Origin: Haloferax sp046557615
Lineage (GTDB): Archaea > Halobacteriota > Halobacteria > Halobacteriales > Haloferacaceae
Reading direction: 5' to 3'
Length of the DNA: 64,000 bases
NCBI RefSeq assembly: GCF_046557615.1
Contig: NZ_JBKIII010000001.1
Coordinates: forward strand, 1,054,001 to 1,118,000
Numbering within the stretch: the first letter of the stretch is position 1; each line of letters begins with the position of its first letter. Made by a program: the position numbers and the translations under genes. Positions 40,500-49,476 of this stretch are shown piece after piece. Below the pieces are notes generated by a model, which worked only from the letters and a program-made list of their open reading frames with translations, had not been told where the DNA came from and made no database searches.

Positions 40500-43400
40500 T
40501 CGTCTCCCCAGCGTTTGGACTCGGGCCGACCGGTTCGATGCGGACGCTCGACACTTTGTACTCGGGGATGTACGAGGTCGGGTCCAGTTCGTGCTGTGTG
40601 AGTTCGTTGATAGCGCCCTCGGCGAAGTGCATCGGGATGAACACCACGCCGGGGTCGGCCACGTCTTGCACTTCCGCTTTGACGACGATTTCTCCGCGGC
40701 GAGAGATGACACGGACGTCTTCGCCGTCTTCGACGCCCAGTTGCTCGGCCATCTTCGGATGGATAGTGACGAAACTCTCGGGGACGTGGTCCATCGAGAC
40801 CTGTGTCCGGCGGGTCATCGTCCCCGTGTGCCAGTGGTAGAGGACGCGGCCCGACGTGAGCATCAGTGGGTACTCTTCGTCCGGCAGTTCTGCGGGTCCG
40901 GCGTAGTCGGCGGGGACGAATCGAGCCAGTCCGTCGTCGAAGTTGAATCGCTCTTCGTAGAGGAACGGCGTTCCCGGGTCGTCGGCGCCCGTGCAGGGCC
41001 ACTGAATCCCTTCGGGCGTCGATTCGAGTCGGTCGTAGCTGATGCCGCCGTAGATTGGCACCAGTTGGGCGATTTCGTCCATCACGTCGGCCGCCGAGTC
41101 GTAGTCCCACTGGTAGCCGAATCGGTCGGCGAGTTCGCACAGTATTTCGAGGTCCGTCTTGGCGATTCCCGGTGGCTCGATAGCGGGCCGAACAAGTTGC
41201 ACGCGGCGTTCAGTGTTGGTGAACGTGCCGTACTTCTCGGCGTTCGAAGCGGCCGGGAGAACGACGTCGGCGTACTCGGCCGTCTCGGTGAGGAAGATAT
41301 CTTGCACTACGAGGAATTCTAGTTCTTCGAGCGCCTCTTCGGCCTCGCTGATATCGGGTTCCGAGAGGACGGGGTTCTCGCCCATAATGTACATGCCGCG
41401 AATCCTCCCAGCCAACATCGCGTCGTACTGCTCGGGGAGTCGAAGGCCAATCTCTTGTGGTGGGCGCTCGCCCCACACTGCCGCGAATTTGTCTGCAATC
41501 TCGTCGTCGGTCGGGTCTTGGTACCCCGGAAGATTGTGCGGAGCAGGTCCCATATCGCCGCCGCCACCTTGCACGTTGTTCTGCCCGCGGAACGGCGAGA
41601 GTCCAGCCCCGGGCTTTCCGAGGTGACCAGTCACGAGTGCGAGGTTCGTGATGGCGAGGACGTTCCGCGTGCCGTGGGCGTGCTGGGTCATCCCCATCGC
41701 CCACCCGAAGATGCAGGTGTCGGCCGTAGCGATGGTTTCGGCGGCGTGTTTCAGTTCCTCTGGCGGCACGCCCGCTAATTCCTCGACTGTTTCGAGGGTG
41801 AACGGTTCGACCTTCGCTTTCAGCTCGTCGAAGTGCTTCGTTCGAGATTCGATGAACTCGGTGTCGTGGAGGTCCTGTTCGATGATGTAGCGAACCATCC
41901 CGTTGAGCCACGCGATGTCCGACCCCGGTTTCGTCCGCGAGTACTGCGTGGCGTGTTCTGCGAGGCCAATCTTTCGCGGTTCGAAGACGAATAAATCCGC
42001 CCCGTCACGGACGTTCTGCTTGATTCGAGTCGCAAGAACCGGGTGTCCTTCGGTGGTGTTCGACCCGGTGATGAGATAGCAGTCGGTCGTGCCGATATCC
42101 TCGTTGATACGGTTGGTCATCGCGCCGTAGCCGACGGTCTGTTGGAGTCCGGCGACCGTCGAAGAGTGACAGAGGCGAGCGCAGTTGTCCACGTGCGGCG
42201 TGTTCAAGACTTGGCGAGCGAACTTCTGGTTCACGAAATTCTCTTCGTTCGTACACTTCGAAGAGGAGGTGACCGCGACAGAATCGTCGCCGTGTTCGGC
42301 TTGAATCCGTGTCAACTCCTCGTAGATACGGTCGTATGCTTCCGCCCAACTAGCTTCGCGGAAGCCACCTCCGTCACGAATCAAGGGCGTCGTCAGTCGG
42401 TCGTCGCTGTTGACGAAGTCGTAGCCGAACTTCCCTTTCACGCAGGTCGAAAAGTCGTTCGCTGGGGTCGCTTCGGGGTCTGCGGGACGAACGCCGAGTA
42501 CGTCGCCGTCTTTGCCGTACAACTCGAATCGACAGCCAACGGCGCAGTAGTTACAGGTCGTCTCTGCTTTCGTAATTCGCCCGAGTCTCGCGTCGGCGAC
42601 GAGTTGGGCGGTGTCGAACAGTCGCCCCGCCGAGAGCGTCTCTGCGGCGACCTTCTCGCTGAGGTGTTCGACCTGTTTCAGCGACTCTTCGGCGACGCGT
42701 TTGCCGGTCTCTCTCGCCCGCTGTTTCGCCTTCGCCATGAAGCGGGCGACACCCGATTTGTCGGCCTCGAGACCGTCTCTCTCGTCTCTGGCACGCCAAT
42801 TTGGTTTGCCTTTCTTGTCGGCGGTCTGTGCGTGTTCGCCTTCGACGACCTTTCCGATGGAGTTCTTCTGGTCGAATCCCGGCAACGGGATAGTCGTGCT
42901 ATCGACCAGTCCTTTCTCCACGAGCGACCCGGTGGGACAGACTGTCGCACAGTGGCCGCAGGAGACACAGGTCGAAGCCTGCATCGTGTCCACGTCTGTC
43001 TGAAAGCCGATTCTGGTATTTGAGCCGTGGCCCTCGATTCGGAGGACACCTTCGACCTGCACGTCGTTACAGGCGTCAACACACCGGTTACAGAGGATGC
43101 ACTTGTTGCGGTCGATTTGGATGACTGCGGAGGTGTCGTCGATTGGTTCGTAGGCGTCGCGGTCGTCGAAGACGCCATACCGAGGTTCTTCGACGCCAGC
43201 GTCGATGGCGGTGTCCTGTAACTCACAGCGACCGTTCTGTCCGCAGGTGGTACACCGGAGGTTGTGGTTCGAGAGGACGAGGTCGAGGTTGACCGAGCGG
43301 GCTTCTGCCGCGTCTTCGGCGTCAGTTCGGACTGTGAGACCATCCTCTGCGGGAAAGCTACACGAGGGGACCAGACCGTACTCTTCGGTCTCGACCATAC

Positions 43401-43728
43401 AGGTTCGACACTCGCTGCGCGGGCCGATGTTCTCAGCCTGTTCGGTGCCGCGGTCGTAGTAGCACAGCGCGGCCACGTCGTCCGCGGTATCGACCGCTTG
43501 CATCGCGTCGATAATCGTCGACCCCGGCGGCATGGCGATAGACGTTCCATCGACGGTAAGGTGGGTCATCTCCTCCCCAGTCGTCCCCACCGTGGGGTCG
43601 TTGGCCGTGCCGATGTTGAAGTCCTCCGTCAGCGGGGTGCTGGGACGGGGGTCTTCTACGTCAGGGATTCGGGGCAGTACTGGGGCCGGTGTCGATTCGC
43701 TCTCTTTGGGGGTCTCGTCGGTACTCAT
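40492..43728 (-). CDS. fdhA: Formate dehydrogenase alpha subunit with NuoG-like iron-sulfur N terminus
   Basis: The 1078-residue chain has, in order, a plant-type 2Fe-2S domain (Cys89, 107, 110, 123) and a NuoG-like cluster His155/Cys159/Cys162/Cys168. A 2x4Fe-4S ferredoxin follows (Cys210-220 and 254-264), then the molybdopterin domain with its own cluster, CNYCAVGCRFELYG. The metal-binding residue is Cys in HVDNCARLCHSSTVAG, not selenocysteine. The domain set matches NAD-dependent formate dehydrogenases, in which a NuoF-like subunit passes electrons to NAD. No Tat signal is present, so it acts in the cytoplasm. Confidence 0.92.
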   Translation of the reverse strand: MSTDETPKESESTPAPVLPRIPDVEDPRPSTPLTEDFNIGTANDPTVGTTGEEMTHLTVDGTSIAMPPGSTIIDAMQAVDTADDVAALCYYDRGTEQAENIGPRSECRTCMVETEEYGLVPSCSFPAEDGLTVRTDAEDAAEARSVNLDLVLSNHNLRCTTCGQNGRCELQDTAIDAGVEEPRYGVFDDRDAYEPIDDTSAVIQIDRNKCILCNRCVDACNDVQVEGVLRIEGHGSNTRIGFQTDVDTMQASTCVSCGHCATVCPTGSLVEKGLVDSTTIPLPGFDQKNSIGKVVEGEHAQTADKKGKPNWRARDERDGLEADKSGVARFMAKAKQRARETGKRVAEESLKQVEHLSEKVAAETLSAGRLFDTAQLVADARLGRITKAETTCNYCAVGCRFELYGKDGDVLGVRPADPEATPANDFSTCVKGKFGYDFVNSDDRLTTPLIRDGGGFREASWAEAYDRIYEELTRIQAEHGDDSVAVTSSSKCTNEENFVNQKFARQVLNTPHVDNCARLCHSSTVAGLQQTVGYGAMTNRINEDIGTTDCYLITGSNTTEGHPVLATRIKQNVRDGADLFVFEPRKIGLAEHATQYSRTKPGSDIAWLNGMVRYIIEQDLHDTEFIESRTKHFDELKAKVEPFTLETVEELAGVPPEELKHAAETIATADTCIFGWAMGMTQHAHGTRNVLAITNLALVTGHLGKPGAGLSPFRGQNNVQGGGGDMGPAPHNLPGYQDPTDDEIADKFAAVWGERPPQEIGLRLPEQYDAMLAGRIRGMYIMGENPVLSEPDISEAEEALEELEFLVVQDIFLTETAEYADVVLPAASNAEKYGTFTNTERRVQLVRPAIEPPGIAKTDLEILCELADRFGYQWDYDSAADVMDEIAQLVPIYGGISYDRLESTPEGIQWPCTGADDPGTPFLYEERFNFDDGLARFVPADYAGPAELPDEEYPLMLTSGRVLYHWHTGTMTRRTQVSMDHVPESFVTIHPKMAEQLGVEDGEDVRVISRRGEIVVKAEVQDVADPGVVFIPMHFAEGAINELTQHELDPTSYIPEYKVSSVRIEPVGPSPNAGETSG

Positions 43729-43729
43729 T

Positions 43730-45301
43730 TCACACCTCCTCGCACTCGCCGCTAGGACAGCGTCCATCGGCGTGTGCGTAAAATTCGGTCTCGAACTCGT
43801 CCATCGCCGTCGTAACAGGCCGGGCCGCCCCGCGCCCGAAGTCACACGTACTCGTCGTCCGCATCACGCGTGTCAGTTCGCGGAGCGCGCCGTCGTCGTA
43901 GTCGCCCGAATACACGTTTCGAAGAAGGGTGGTCAACTGCACCGACCCCTCCCGACACGGTACACACCGCCCGCAGTTCTCGTCTTCGGCGAAGCGGGCG
44001 CGCTTGCCTGCGGTAGCGACGGCACACCGCGAGTCGCTGAACAGTTCGACAGCACCCTCTGTGCCGAGGCCCGCCCCCAACAGCGCAGGCGCACTCGGTG
44101 GGTATTCCAGTGTTCGCGTGAGGCCGCCGAACTGCCCGCCGACGCAGGCCATCTTGAACGGCCCAGCGAGCGTCACCACCTCTCGAATCGCCGAGAGTGA
44201 CCCACTAGTAGAGAGTTCGACGGTCGAAGGTGCCGCAACGTCTCCGGAGACGGTGACGAGGCGCGTTCCCGGGTCGGCGTCGTCGGCGTCGAACGCCTCG
44301 GGCCGAAGGAGGAGTTCACGAATCTGCGCGAGCGTCCGCGGCGTGTGAATCACCGTCGGTCGGCCGTAGAGACCGTGTTGTGCAGGTGTAGGCGGACGCA
44401 GTCGCGCTTCGAGTCGGTCGTTTCCTTCCATCGCCTCCAGCGCCATCGTCATCTCACCGGCGATGTACTGGTCGGGGCCGACGATGACTTGGGGGCGCAT
44501 CGAGCGTTCGAGTCGCTCCGAGAGCATATCGACGGCCGCTTGCAGTCGCTCGCGGGCGAGTACGTCCGACTCGTTGCAGTAGCAGATGACATCCTCGGCA
44601 CCGACGAGTTCGGCGACAGCGAGCGCGCCATCGATGACTTCGGCCGGGACCGATTCGAAGAGAATTCGGTCGGTCCAATTTCGAACGTCGCTCTCGTTCG
44701 CGTTGACGACGAGGACTGGGTCGTCGCCCGTCCTCTCGTGTGTGTCGCGGGCGCGGTCCCACTCCTCGATGACCGGTTCGTCAGTACTCCCGTCGCCACG
44801 TCCTCGGCCGAGTAAACCGACTTTTCGAACTCGCTCAACCGCCGCATCGGGGTCGTTTCGGACTCTCTCGGTCACCAGTTCCGTCTCTGAGTCAGCACCA
44901 CCGGGGGTGTCGTCAGGAACGGCCCACCCCGCTCGTGCGAGGATTCGACGTTTCCCGACAGCCAGTGGGCCGTCGTTTGGGAGTGGAAGTAACGACGGGT
45001 CTGGTTCGTGTTCGACGACGGCGTGAGCAGTGTCGGTCGAGACGTCCCCATCTTCGACGTGCCGGACGAGTTCTCGCACCTCCTCCGCGCTCGGATTCGG
45101 GTGAAACGCCGTCGTCGCGTCGGCGGTGACGAGTACCAGCGGGTCGAGGTCACCGATGCCTATCGGTCCGACCTCGACTACCGAGGCCGACGTCGCCTCG
45201 TCGCGGGCGGCAGTGAGTGCCGCTCGTGCGGGGGTGAGGGATGCAGACCCGGTGCAGACGCGTACGACTGCCCCGTCTGTCGTTCCGTTCGTGTCCACCA
45301 T
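43730..45301 (-). CDS. NuoF-like NADH-binding subunit of formate dehydrogenase
   Basis: The 523-residue protein has a divergent N-terminal domain (to about 130) and then a NuoF-type FMN/NADH module. The family's region appears as GDGSTDEPVIEEWDRA...VLVVNANESDVRNWTDR, then VIVGPDQYIAGEMTMALEAMEGN and RLVTVSGDVAAPSTVELS. The 4Fe-4S cluster is ENCGRCVPCREGSVQL near 435. The fdhA ATG follows its stop after one base. Together they form a soluble, NAD-linked formate dehydrogenase. The thioredoxin-like NuoE partner is absent from this window. Confidence 0.87.
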   Translation of the reverse strand: MVDTNGTTDGAVVRVCTGSASLTPARAALTAARDEATSASVVEVGPIGIGDLDPLVLVTADATTAFHPNPSAEEVRELVRHVEDGDVSTDTAHAVVEHEPDPSLLPLPNDGPLAVGKRRILARAGWAVPDDTPGGADSETELVTERVRNDPDAAVERVRKVGLLGRGRGDGSTDEPVIEEWDRARDTHERTGDDPVLVVNANESDVRNWTDRILFESVPAEVIDGALAVAELVGAEDVICYCNESDVLARERLQAAVDMLSERLERSMRPQVIVGPDQYIAGEMTMALEAMEGNDRLEARLRPPTPAQHGLYGRPTVIHTPRTLAQIRELLLRPEAFDADDADPGTRLVTVSGDVAAPSTVELSTSGSLSAIREVVTLAGPFKMACVGGQFGGLTRTLEYPPSAPALLGAGLGTEGAVELFSDSRCAVATAGKRARFAEDENCGRCVPCREGSVQLTTLLRNVYSGDYDDGALRELTRVMRTTSTCDFGRGAARPVTTAMDEFETEFYAHADGRCPSGECEEV

Positions 45302-45390
45302 TTCGTGTATGTGCGCGGGCGCGGGAGGAAAGAATTGTGGTGTGTTAACATATTAGTTGCCGGATTCGGTGACGTGGATGAGACGAGAAC

Positions 45391-45513
45391 TCAGAATGGC
45401 GGTTCAAGCGGTGGTGAGGCGTCTTGACACCTTCTAACGACGAGTACGACGACAGTCGAGAGAGCGACAAGTGTGGCGAACGTTCGGATTCGCTTGGGCG
45501 ACACTGGGTTCAT
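45391..45513 (-). CDS. Small single-helix membrane peptide upstream of the fdh operon
   Basis: The ATG at 45513 opens a 40-residue frame, MNPVSPKRIRTFATLVALST then VVVLVVRR and a Pro-rich tail ending PPLEPPF. Positive residues before a single hydrophobic helix give the look of a real small membrane protein. It points the same way as fdhB and ends 90 bases before it, with an AT-rich stretch (GTTAACATATT near 45345) between that probably carries the fdhB promoter. Conservation is untested. Confidence 0.4.
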   Translation of the reverse strand: MNPVSPKRIRTFATLVALSTVVVLVVRRCQDASPPLEPPF

Positions 45514-45597
45514 GTGTCACACGACGACTGGTGTGAAGGTAGCCCTTCGGAGAAACCGAGTCGCGGCCAAAAGAACGTGGGGAGGGTTACACCGAAA

Positions 45598-46059
45598 CTA
45601 CGCTTCGAGTGACGCGTTAGCGGCCGAAATCGCATGCGTGAGGCCTTGGACTTGTTCGTCGTTCAGGAGGTCGTCGTTTACTGCTTCGACGTATTCGAGC
45701 AACTCTGTTGACGCGTGAACGAATGCCTCGCCGAGAGAGACAAGCGATACTGCTGGTGACTGCTCACCAGCAGAAGACCGAATCATCACCTCGTCGTCTC
45801 GCACGTGGTCGAACGAAAGCGAGTACGAGGTTGCGAGAAACGACACCTCGGCGTCGTCGCCTTCGACGAGGACTGGAATGACCTCGCAGAGTTTTCGACA
45901 CAGTGGGATGACGAACGCGAAGACAGAATATCGGTCCGGCGTGCCACCGATGACACTGTCGCCGACGAACAACCGAACACCGGTGTCGGCGTAGGGTTCA
46001 CCTCTTTCGAGTTGGTCATTGAATCGGTCGTCGTAGCGGATGTCGAACGAGGTGGTCAT
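45598..46059 (-). CDS. Hypothetical protein, paralogue of 46093-46563
   Basis: The 153-residue acidic protein starts MTTSFDIRYDDRFNDQLERG. It has VRLFVGDSVIGGTPDRY...LCRKLCEVIPVLVEGDDAEVSFL, then a helical end (ASTELLEYVEAVNDDLLNDEQVQGL). The upstream neighbour has the same order of blocks (VGDTYLDGG, LRRLCEGVVDVL, ADELVEYVTEVNPAFE), so both come from one duplication. No family recognised; single-domain size and tandem copies would also suit an immunity-type protein. Confidence 0.62.
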   Translation of the reverse strand: MTTSFDIRYDDRFNDQLERGEPYADTGVRLFVGDSVIGGTPDRYSVFAFVIPLCRKLCEVIPVLVEGDDAEVSFLATSYSLSFDHVRDDEVMIRSSAGEQSPAVSLVSLGEAFVHASTELLEYVEAVNDDLLNDEQVQGLTHAISAANASLEA

Positions 46060-46092
46060 GGGTATGCTGTTTGGAGCGTTGCTGTGCTATGT

Positions 46093-46563
46093 TCAGGGGA
46101 TTTCGCCGAAGCGGTCAGTGTATTCCACTCGCAAGCGCTTGCTTGCCGACCGCAACGTTTCGATTTCTGAAGCAGTTTCGAACGCAGGGTTCACCTCGGT
46201 GACGTACTCGACGAGTTCGTCCGCGGTCACGACGACACCACGAACGAGGCTCTCGATATCGGTCTCTGCTGGCCCCGAACTCGACGTCCAAACCGAGACA
46301 GTCGTGTCGTCTACTGGGTCGAGGTGAAGCATGTGCGCCGAAAACAGATAGGAGAGGTCGAAGCGCTCTCCATTGAGTACGTCGACGACCCCCTCGCAGA
46401 GTCGTCGCAGGGTAAAGACGACAGGTTCGTCGATTCGAAATTCCGATGGGCCGCCGTCGAGGTACGTGTCGCCAACGACGTACCGAATCCTCGCACCAGC
46501 CGGTAAATCACCGTTTTCGATGCCTTCCTTGAACCACGGCTCGAGTTCGAGTTCGATTTTCAT
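46093..46563 (-). CDS. Hypothetical protein, paralogue of 45598-46059
   Basis: The 156-residue protein begins MKIELELEPWFKEGIENGDL and shares the block order of the downstream gene: IRYVVGDTYLDGGPSEF, VVFTLRRLCEGVVDVLNGERFDLSYLF, and DELVEYVTEVNPAFETASEIETL. The two genes are 33 bases apart in one orientation. Function unknown. Pairwise identity looks low, so the duplication is old or the sequences diverge fast. Confidence 0.62.
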   Translation of the reverse strand: MKIELELEPWFKEGIENGDLPAGARIRYVVGDTYLDGGPSEFRIDEPVVFTLRRLCEGVVDVLNGERFDLSYLFSAHMLHLDPVDDTTVSVWTSSSGPAETDIESLVRGVVVTADELVEYVTEVNPAFETASEIETLRSASKRLRVEYTDRFGEIP

Positions 46564-46690
46564 CTGTTGTTGTGGGGAGACACGAGGAATTACGGCTACC
46601 TCCTGTTCGCTCTACTGTTGACCGCCTCGGTGATATATTCACTGTGCCGACAGAACCACTATCACATCACCCCGTGAGTGACGACATAGC

Positions 46691-47575
46691 ATGGCTTTCG
46701 ACACGAGCAAGCAGGTGTACGAATCCGACGCGACGGGGTGGCAACGCGGCCTCTACGACGACCTCACGACCACGTTTCAGGCACCAGTCGTCAACTGGTT
46801 CTTCCGGACACTCATGGCGAATCAGCCCGAGTTTCTGCGCTACGCGTGGGGACAACTCAAACCAGAATTTGAGTCGCGTGCGTTCGCCCGCTACGAAGTC
46901 GAATATCGGGATGCGGTCGTCTCGGTTCTCGAAGACCACGGAATTCCGACTTACAACCCAGCATCCACAGAAACCGCACCAGCCGAGTTCCGCGAGGCAC
47001 GCGGCCAGATGGTCACACTCGATACGATGATGCCGCGACTTTCGTTTACCTTCGAACTTCTCGACCGGGCGCTCTCGGACGAGGAAATCGGTGAATCGCC
47101 AGCTGACGACTGGGAAGCCACCGCGTCGTTCCCGAACCTCGACCGGGAGATGGGGCAGCCGGTGACGATGATTCCGTTCGAAGACGTACCGGAGTCGCTA
47201 ACTGAGACGGTCGAGTCCATTCAGGCGTTCCACGGATTCGACTCGGGGTTGCCGACCATCTATCGCAGTCTCGCGCAGTGGCCGTCGCTCCTCGAAACGA
47301 TGTGGGGTGACCTCGAACCCGTGTTGGAATCCGAATCGTTCGAGACGGCCTGCGATGAGTCGTGGAACCTCGCGGCCGAACACGTCTCCTCGCTCTCGTA
47401 CACGCCCCGACTCTCACCGTCGGACCTCGGGGAGATTGGCCTGAGCTTCGAGGATATCTCAGACTTGCAAGGGCTTGCAAACCAGTTCCGGCACGGACCT
47501 GTGGAGACGGTGTTGCCGGCGGTGACGCTTTATGCGGCGACGCTCGGCGCGACTGGACCGCGTCGGCTTGGATAG
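46691..47575 (+). CDS. DehI-family 2-haloacid dehalogenase-like protein
   Basis: The 294-residue, mostly helical protein has two related halves, each with a FFRTLMANQPEFLRYAWGQLKPEF / YRSLAQWPSLLETMWGDLEPVLES motif. This internal repeat is typical of DehI (group I haloacid dehalogenases, annotated as halocarboxylic acid dehydrogenase DehI). The ARYEVEYRDAVV and PTYNPAS segments follow the first half. Many archaeal homologues have not been tested on haloacids, so substrate is open. It is divergent from the paralogous pair upstream. Confidence 0.78.
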   Translation: MAFDTSKQVYESDATGWQRGLYDDLTTTFQAPVVNWFFRTLMANQPEFLRYAWGQLKPEFESRAFARYEVEYRDAVVSVLEDHGIPTYNPASTETAPAEFREARGQMVTLDTMMPRLSFTFELLDRALSDEEIGESPADDWEATASFPNLDREMGQPVTMIPFEDVPESLTETVESIQAFHGFDSGLPTIYRSLAQWPSLLETMWGDLEPVLESESFETACDESWNLAAEHVSSLSYTPRLSPSDLGEIGLSFEDISDLQGLANQFRHGPVETVLPAVTLYAATLGATGPRRLG

Positions 47576-47609
47576 GGTCGTCAGGCGACCGCATTGAATC
47601 CAGGCTCAG

Positions 47610-48671
47610 CTACTGCTCGTCTCTCTCGACCTCTTGGTTCGACCGTTCATCCCCCGTGAGTGCCTGGAAGACACCGACGAGCGCCGGTAAAGCGAGTGCG
47701 ATTCCGAAGATTCCTGCGAGACCGAGACCACCGGTGGTCGCTACCCGCGGGTCGTCGAAGGGTTCGGCAATCTGCTCGTTCGGTTTCGCCTCCTCCGTGA
47801 CGACGACTGCACCCTTCATCCCGAGCGGCTTGTGTGGCGTGCATGCGTACGTGTAGGTTCCGACCTCGTCGAAAGTATGCTCGAAAGTGTATCCGCCGGT
47901 TCCAACGATTTTGGATTCGAACGCTCCGTCGGATGCAACGACGTTGTGGGCGCCTCCTTTTCCTGTCCACTCCCAGGTGACGGTCGTCCCTTTCGAGACG
48001 CGAATCGCCGCTGGGCCGTATCCGAACGCACCGCCGTTGGCTTTGTCCCCGACTTCGACGGCCACCTGACTGGAGCCGGTTTCGTCTACGACACCGTCGT
48101 AATTGGAGGTTCTCTCGAACCACGAATCCAAGTCCGCCGTCGACTGTGAGGTGCTTTTGCCGTCAGATTCGCTCACCGACTTCGACCTCGCCGAGGCGGC
48201 ATCCCCGACGACGATAGCACCTCGCATCCCTAACGCCGAGTGAGGCGAACAGGCGTACTTGTAGACGCCCTCGGCCTCGAAGCTGTGCTCGAAGGTGTGG
48301 CCTGCATCCCCGACGAGTTCGCTCTTGAACGAGCCGTCCGCCGCCGTCACATCGTGGACTCCCCCGTTACCGCTCCACTCCCAGACGACGGTCGTTCCCG
48401 GGTCGATGCGGACCGCAGCAGGGCCGAATCCGAACGCGCCGTCGTTGGCCTCGACGCCGACAGTGACTTGCACCGTGTCACGGCCAGTCTCGTCGACGAC
48501 CCCGTCGTAGTTCGAGGTGTTCTCGAACCAGGATTCGAGGTCGAAGTCGCTCGTCTGCGCCCGCCCAATCGACACACTCGATTGAACTGCCGTCCCCGTG
48601 AGTGCGATACTACCGAGTAGTCGAAGCGCGCTTCGTCGTCCAAACAGTGGCGATGAGCAGTCGGTGTTCAT
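47610..48671 (-). CDS. Two-domain halocyanin (blue copper protein)
   Basis: The 353-residue secreted protein starts MNTDCSSPLFGRRSALRLLG with a twin-arginine signal. Two tandem cupredoxin domains follow, each opening with LxSWFExTSNYDGVVDETG. The type 1 copper ligands are seen twice: GVHDV with YACSPHSALGM, and GAHNV with YACTPHKPLGM. A C-terminal helix, GLGLAGIFGIALALPALVGVF, anchors it to the membrane. It carries electrons outside the membrane. A perfect 20-base palindrome at 48770 lies upstream of its promoter. Confidence 0.93.
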   Translation of the reverse strand: MNTDCSSPLFGRRSALRLLGSIALTGTAVQSSVSIGRAQTSDFDLESWFENTSNYDGVVDETGRDTVQVTVGVEANDGAFGFGPAAVRIDPGTTVVWEWSGNGGVHDVTAADGSFKSELVGDAGHTFEHSFEAEGVYKYACSPHSALGMRGAIVVGDAASARSKSVSESDGKSTSQSTADLDSWFERTSNYDGVVDETGSSQVAVEVGDKANGGAFGYGPAAIRVSKGTTVTWEWTGKGGAHNVVASDGAFESKIVGTGGYTFEHTFDEVGTYTYACTPHKPLGMKGAVVVTEEAKPNEQIAEPFDDPRVATTGGLGLAGIFGIALALPALVGVFQALTGDERSNQEVERDEQ

Positions 48672-48769
48672 GGAAACCTCGTGCGGGCGAGCCTGTCGAA
48701 CTCGCCCACAGGTGGACCCATGGACGGGATTGTGATAACCCGGCATTCTCGTTCTCAGTGCGTGGCGAC

Positions 48770-48789
48770 CGACCGAACATGTTCGGTCG
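48770..48789. promoter_or_regulatory. 20-bp palindromic operator between halocyanin and HTH-10 genes
   Basis: CGACCGAACATGTTCGGTCG is a perfect palindrome. It sits about 30-40 bases upstream of the probable TATA elements of the divergent halocyanin (minus) and HTH-10 (plus) genes, the place expected for an activator. The core CGAACATGTTCG recurs at 49477-49494 before the multicopper oxidase. A CGAAC-N2-GTTCG motif has, as I recall, been reported at haloarchaeal denitrification promoters. Confidence 0.75.
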
Positions 48790-48819
48790 ATTTTTGTGTA
48801 CGTGGTGTGATATCCGCGG

Positions 48820-49443
48820 GTGCCTAGAGCAACGTTCTCTCTCTGTCTCCCCGAAACGGTGTGGATTGGCGACGTTTCGAGCCGATTCCCGGATACCGAG
48901 TTCACGGTCCTCGCAGGGATGCCCGTCGAGGAACGAGGGGTTGGTCTACTCGAAATCAACACGACCGACATCGAATCGGTCGTCTCGGCGTTCGGTGAGT
49001 ACGATACACTCACTTCCCTCCACATTCTCGAAACACAAGCCGACCGGACGTTGGCTCAGTTCGAGACGGACGAACCGCTGTTGCTATTCTCGCTCAGTGA
49101 GGTCGGCATTCCGCTCGAATTCCCTATTACGATCGTTGACCAGCAGGTACTACTCGAACTCTCCACGTCGAGAGAACACATCGCGGAGTTGGAAGCACAG
49201 TTGACGCTGTTGAACGTCTCTTTCGAACTCGTGGAGGTTCGTCAGTCGGCCGATTCGGAGTCGGTGGTGACAGACGAACAGTACGAACTCCTCGAAACGG
49301 CGGCCGACTGCGGATACTACGATACGCCTCGGACCTGCACGCTCACGGAACTCGCCGAGAACGTCGGGTTGGCGAAATCGACGACCAGTGAGAAACTCCA
49401 CCGCGCCGAAAGTGCGGTGCTGAAGAATTTTCTCGACCATTGA
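48820..49443 (+). CDS. HTH-10 (Bat-type) transcription regulator
   Basis: The 207-residue protein with a GTG start ends in the HTH-10 domain: VVTDEQYELLETAADCGYYDTPRTCTLTELAENVGLAKSTTSEKLHRAESAVLKNFLDH. The N-terminal 140 residues form a sensing domain of the DmsR/Bat kind with no haem or cysteine cluster seen. A palindrome overlaps its upstream region, so it may control itself, the divergent halocyanin and the downstream multicopper oxidase. Confidence 0.85.
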   Translation: MPRATFSLCLPETVWIGDVSSRFPDTEFTVLAGMPVEERGVGLLEINTTDIESVVSAFGEYDTLTSLHILETQADRTLAQFETDEPLLLFSLSEVGIPLEFPITIVDQQVLLELSTSREHIAELEAQLTLLNVSFELVEVRQSADSESVVTDEQYELLETAADCGYYDTPRTCTLTELAENVGLAKSTTSEKLHRAESAVLKNFLDH

Positions 49444-49476
49444 CGGACTCACTCGGAACACTGAGTGACACCAGTG

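Noticed and set aside
40492..43728. Selenocysteine in formate dehydrogenase
   Set aside because: The metal-site position is encoded as Cys (NCARLCHSS) with no in-frame TGA, so selenium is not needed.
45424..45612. TTG-started plus-strand frame of 62 codons
   Set aside because: Rare start, no hydrophobic or domain signal, and it overlaps the more convincing minus-strand small membrane frame at 45391-45513.
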